A stretch of 64,000 nt of DNA from Hanleya hanleyi (taxonomy: Eukaryota; Mollusca; Polyplacophora; Lepidopleurida; Hanleyidae): positions 43,754-107,753 of the forward strand of contig JAVTVY010025275.1 in NCBI GenBank assembly GCA_036873755.1, given 5' to 3'. This document shows, in pieces, positions 61,101 through 64,000 of the stretch (position 1 is its first letter; every line of letters starts with the position of its first letter). Under the pieces are notes generated by a model, which was not told where the DNA came from, searched no databases, and saw only the letters and a program-made list of their open reading frames with translations. The position numbers and the translations under genes were made by a program.

Positions 61101-62453
61101 TTTCGCCCAGATCTTTTTCTGTTGAATTTTATGTTTTTAATGTGATAGTAAACCCTTGAAAAAAAGTATATTGTGAATGAAAGAATAGTTCTATCACTGT
61201 CGAAAAGTATTTTTCATTTATTTTTCCGATTATTTTCAACCGAGCAAAAAACCAATAAACTTTGGATGGTAGCCCGTGAGTGCCATTCCTCTGTATTATT
61301 TTTAGACTTCTCGATGTTATAACTTTTCTTCAATCAAATATACTGCTATACACACTGTAATATGGACAAGACATCGATATAGTAACAAATCTGCCTGACT
61401 GAGAAGAACCAACTTTGCTAATTCGTCGATAACGTAATGCGGCGCCCTCAAGTATATATTTGACATTTTTGTTATATGTATCTGTGGGCAGGTTATAGTT
61501 CGAAGAACTCTTTGCACACCATGTACTTCTTAAGTAAGTTGCGTACAGACAAATATTGGTGAAATGACAAATAGATATTTTGGTCCAGTTGCGTAATCTA
61601 AGTCCAGTTATGTAATCTATGTACAGTTATTGTTTAGCCATTAAATAAGAAATAATGTTCCATGTTAAACCTTCAAAATACTTTCCTAGGGATATCTACT
61701 TCCCTATTGAGCCAACATAACGATGAGTGTTTTGGAAGCATCGGCAATAATCGAGAGAACAGGAAAATGGAATGGTCGTAACAGACCACCATACAACACA
61801 TAGTTTAAATGCGTTTTATTCGGTTGAGAAAAATCGGAAAAATAAATAAAAAAATACTTTTGGACGATGATGGAATTATTCTTCCATTTACAACATACCT
61901 TTGTCAAGGGTTTACAATTCCTTTAGTTTAGCGCTCCAAAACATTGTATATGCGAATAACACGAGGGCAACAAATAAATCGCGTGAGGCGCTGTGACATG
62001 TAAGGTCACATTACAAAATGGTGAAAGTTTAATAATAACTATCATCATGCGCATAACATGGTGGTTTCTTACGACCTGGATAATGGTATTTGAATCAATT
62101 ATATAATCCCTTGATTCTGCCCCCGGAGGACCTCCTCGTATTTGAGGTGTTTCTCCTGATTCTGCGCTGGGACGGAAGTTTTGCAGCTGACATGCGCTGT
62201 TCGGATTTTGGGAGGGATGATGTGTTTGAAATTATAGTTTCAACATGGCTGCCAATATACATACTCCTACCAGTGCTGGTCGAGACAGTATATTCTACAT
62301 ATACAGCTACGAGACCGTGCCGAGTGGGATTCCGCCGAAAATAGTTCCAAACTGGACATGGTTCAGTGCACCCCGATCTCATTCTGGCGTGTCTAGATTG
62401 GCGAAAGGGTTACCAAATAGGATAAAATGAGAAGAAAAAAAAGAGAAACTTAC
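58181..62453 (-). other. intron 1 of copy B
   Basis: Duplicate of 24815-29100, with the same G-rich and C-rich tracts (58505-58560, 58818-58850). No exon, RNA gene or recognisable element seen. Confidence 0.7.
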
Positions 62454-62748
62454 TGATGATTGGAGTGGTGGGCGTCTGGTTACAGTCATCCCACTGGGTC
62501 ATCGGTTCTACGCATGCGTGGCCTATGTTGGACCAGATCCGAGTCTCATTGCACTGCATGGTGTGGATAACTTTGCCTTGGACGCAGAAATACACTGATT
62601 TACAGTCATTATTATCACGTGTCCATTCTGTGGCCCAGGGGTCATTACATCCGGGGTCCGCCCCGAAGTTATTGTTCTTGTTGTTCTGGGAAAACACACA
62701 CCCACTCATTAAAAGCGAACTTAACCACGTCCATAACGTTATTCTCAT
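62454..62748 (-). CDS. exon 1, signal peptide plus first CBM14 domain, copy B
   Basis: Start ATG at 62748, signal peptide MRITLWTW...CVFS, first six-cysteine domain, donor ATCA^gtaagttt in phase 1. I see no coding difference from copy A across 295 bases, so the two genes either duplicated recently or are homogenised. With 57974-58180 and 53290-53498 it gives a 236-residue precursor. The TATA box at 62869-62877 and the leader are also preserved, so copy B should be expressed if copy A is. Confidence 0.9.
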
Positions 62749-62868
62749 CTTGAAACAAGATGTCGTCTTCCGAGAAAGAAAAATACTCTTATTCAACTCA
62801 TGGGAAACTCATGCATGCTACGATAGCAACTTTCAATTGAAAAACCCTCTTCTCCGGGAAACTTTTCA

Positions 62869-62877
62869 TTTTATATA
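62869..62877 (-). promoter_or_regulatory. TATA box of copy B
   Basis: The minus strand reads TATATAAAA, at the same distance from the ATG as in copy A. Confidence 0.65.
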
Positions 62878-62879
62878 CC

Positions 62880-63869
62880 CGAAGAATATCAATCAGTTCA
62901 TTGTTTCCAGCCATATGCGTTTCCTCTTCCTAAGTTCTCCACAAGCGTTAACCTCGATGAAAGCGGCCGGGATTAAACGATTTTCTTGGACCTTAAACAT
63001 TGTCGGTGAATCGCGCTCGTGTTAACAGTTCGGATACTTTGCCGTTAATTCTAGCTGCACCGCGGCAAAGCTCAACGGATATTCCGCCTTCTAATTTTCC
63101 GTTCGGTTTCCAGCGATGGCTGTTGATCGTACGATTTATATTGGAGAAGAAGCGCTTAAATAAGTAAATTCTCTCGTGGAAGGATTCCAGACTAAGATGG
63201 CTACACGTCAAGAGTAGATAATTCACAGAAAGCCTCAGACATACAAACAAAGTCTTTACTGCGTTTCAAACAATTCACTTGGTCAAAATTGCACGACCTT
63301 CTCTCAGAAAGCAGACCGTCGAATCTGCTACATGCTGCACACGCCACGCAGCATTCAAATCTCTTAAATTTATAATCAACACTGTGGCGACTGGCGATGA
63401 AGGCTTTCATGGCATTCGAGCCATTATTTCTGACATTCTCGAGCAAATGCAAATGTTCGTTCATTTTCGACTCCATTATTGCGCTGGGGGAAAGAGGGTG
63501 GGGACAAACGCCCGGACGCTTTTCGGTGCAAAGGAGCACCGATGTCACTTGTGTCTGTCGCCTCTTCCTCTGGGCCCAGTGACCCCAACATCCCCAACCC
63601 CTAGACAATAGTTTCGCCATATTTTGTTAAATTTCAATAAAAAGGGTAAAACTGGCGAAATTTGTTTAAGTGTCACAAACCTCCATCGTCAACCTATACT
63701 CCCCACCTTCAAAACTAAACACCATCGCCCAACCCCATAACCTCATATATTCTGAGAGCTTCCATCACATAATACATTTATGATGCACTCAAAACCCCTC
63801 GGGCTAGAACCCAACCTCCGTTTCACATGATGCAGCCATACATAACAACAAATTTTGAAAGTGTACATA
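62880..63869. other. upstream region of copy B, no gene supported
   Basis: Duplicate of 29530-30530. The minus-strand open frame (63201-63620) is longer than in copy A only because a 27-base indel changes its end. That argues against a conserved coding sequence. Confidence 0.5.
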
Positions 63870-64000
63870 ATAGTCCATAAACACAGACCCCAGATTTCAC
63901 CGGCCGGTACCACTCGAGATGGTAAATTCTAGTAATGCTTTTCAGGAAGCCTGTAAAAATCTGTATATCGTTTTCATATGTAATTACCGCTGTAGGTCGG
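63870..64000 (+). repeat. start of solitary foldback-family monomer, copy B (cut by window end)
   Basis: Duplicate of 30531-30661, beginning 'tagtccata'. Confidence 0.7.

Larger units (their letters stand above)
52661..64000. repeat. segmental duplication, copy B (continues past window end)
   Basis: Near-identical to 19308-30661 and in the same orientation, so the two gene copies are head-to-tail. The last 40 bases of the window still match copy A exactly (30622-30661). Confidence 0.9.

Noticed and set aside
1..64000. CRISPR arrays, operons, ribosome binding sites, phage or bacterial mobile systems
   Set aside because: Nothing of the kind is present. Introns, consensus gtaagt donors, SINEs, Penelope and LTR elements show animal nuclear DNA.

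Overview
This is eukaryotic, animal-type DNA: AT-rich, with long introns and no bacterial gene layout. The best guess is a mollusc, probably a vetigastropod (abalone or top-shell type). The basis is a 5S-rRNA-derived SINE ending in a (CACT)n tail and many 'AAGGGCCATAACTC'-type repeats, both of which I associate with molluscan genomes. This is inference from repeat style, not a species call.

The only convincing host genes are two head-to-tail copies of one minus-strand gene for a small secreted chitin-binding protein. It has a signal peptide and three six-cysteine CBM14/peritrophin-A domains, one per exon, with every junction in phase 1. Copy A has a TATA box at 29516-29524, exon 1 at 29101-29395, exon 2 at 24608-24814 and a stop-containing exon 3 at 19944-20152. 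Copy B repeats this about 33.35 kb to the right (TATA 62869-62877; exons 62454-62748, 57974-58180, 53290-53498). The predicted precursor is 236 residues.

The third exon sits in a ~3.4-4.5 kb tandem repeat unit that has been amplified. Array A (6.1-22.25 kb) holds four intact exon-3 cassettes, at 7508-7716, 11797-12005, 15752-15960 and 19944-20152. Array B (39.7-55.6 kb) holds two intact ones (40251-40459, 53290-53498) and one destroyed one (49804-49860). All intact cassettes keep the acceptor, the phase, the six cysteines and the stop, so the locus looks like a bank of alternative terminal exons, or of recently copied ones.

Layout: 0-6.1 kb is non-coding with a piggyBac-like MITE and degenerate inverted repeats. 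6.1-22.25 kb is array A. 22.25-29.5 kb holds exons 1-2 of copy A and, in the intron, a dead Penelope-like element. 29.5-39.7 kb is spacer with a mariner-type MITE, a 5S SINE, a ~4.9 kb foldback whose arms are triple tandem monomers, and two more piggyBac-like MITEs. 39.7-55.6 kb is array B, split by a 5.6 kb LTR retrotransposon with Gmr1-like gene order (integrase before reverse transcriptase) and a SCAN-like gag. 55.6-64 kb is exons 1-2 and the upstream region of copy B. About 11.3 kb (19.3-30.66 versus 52.66-64.0 kb) is a near-identical segmental duplication that runs past the window end. Limits: no alignment or database search was run; divergences and substitution counts are by eye.
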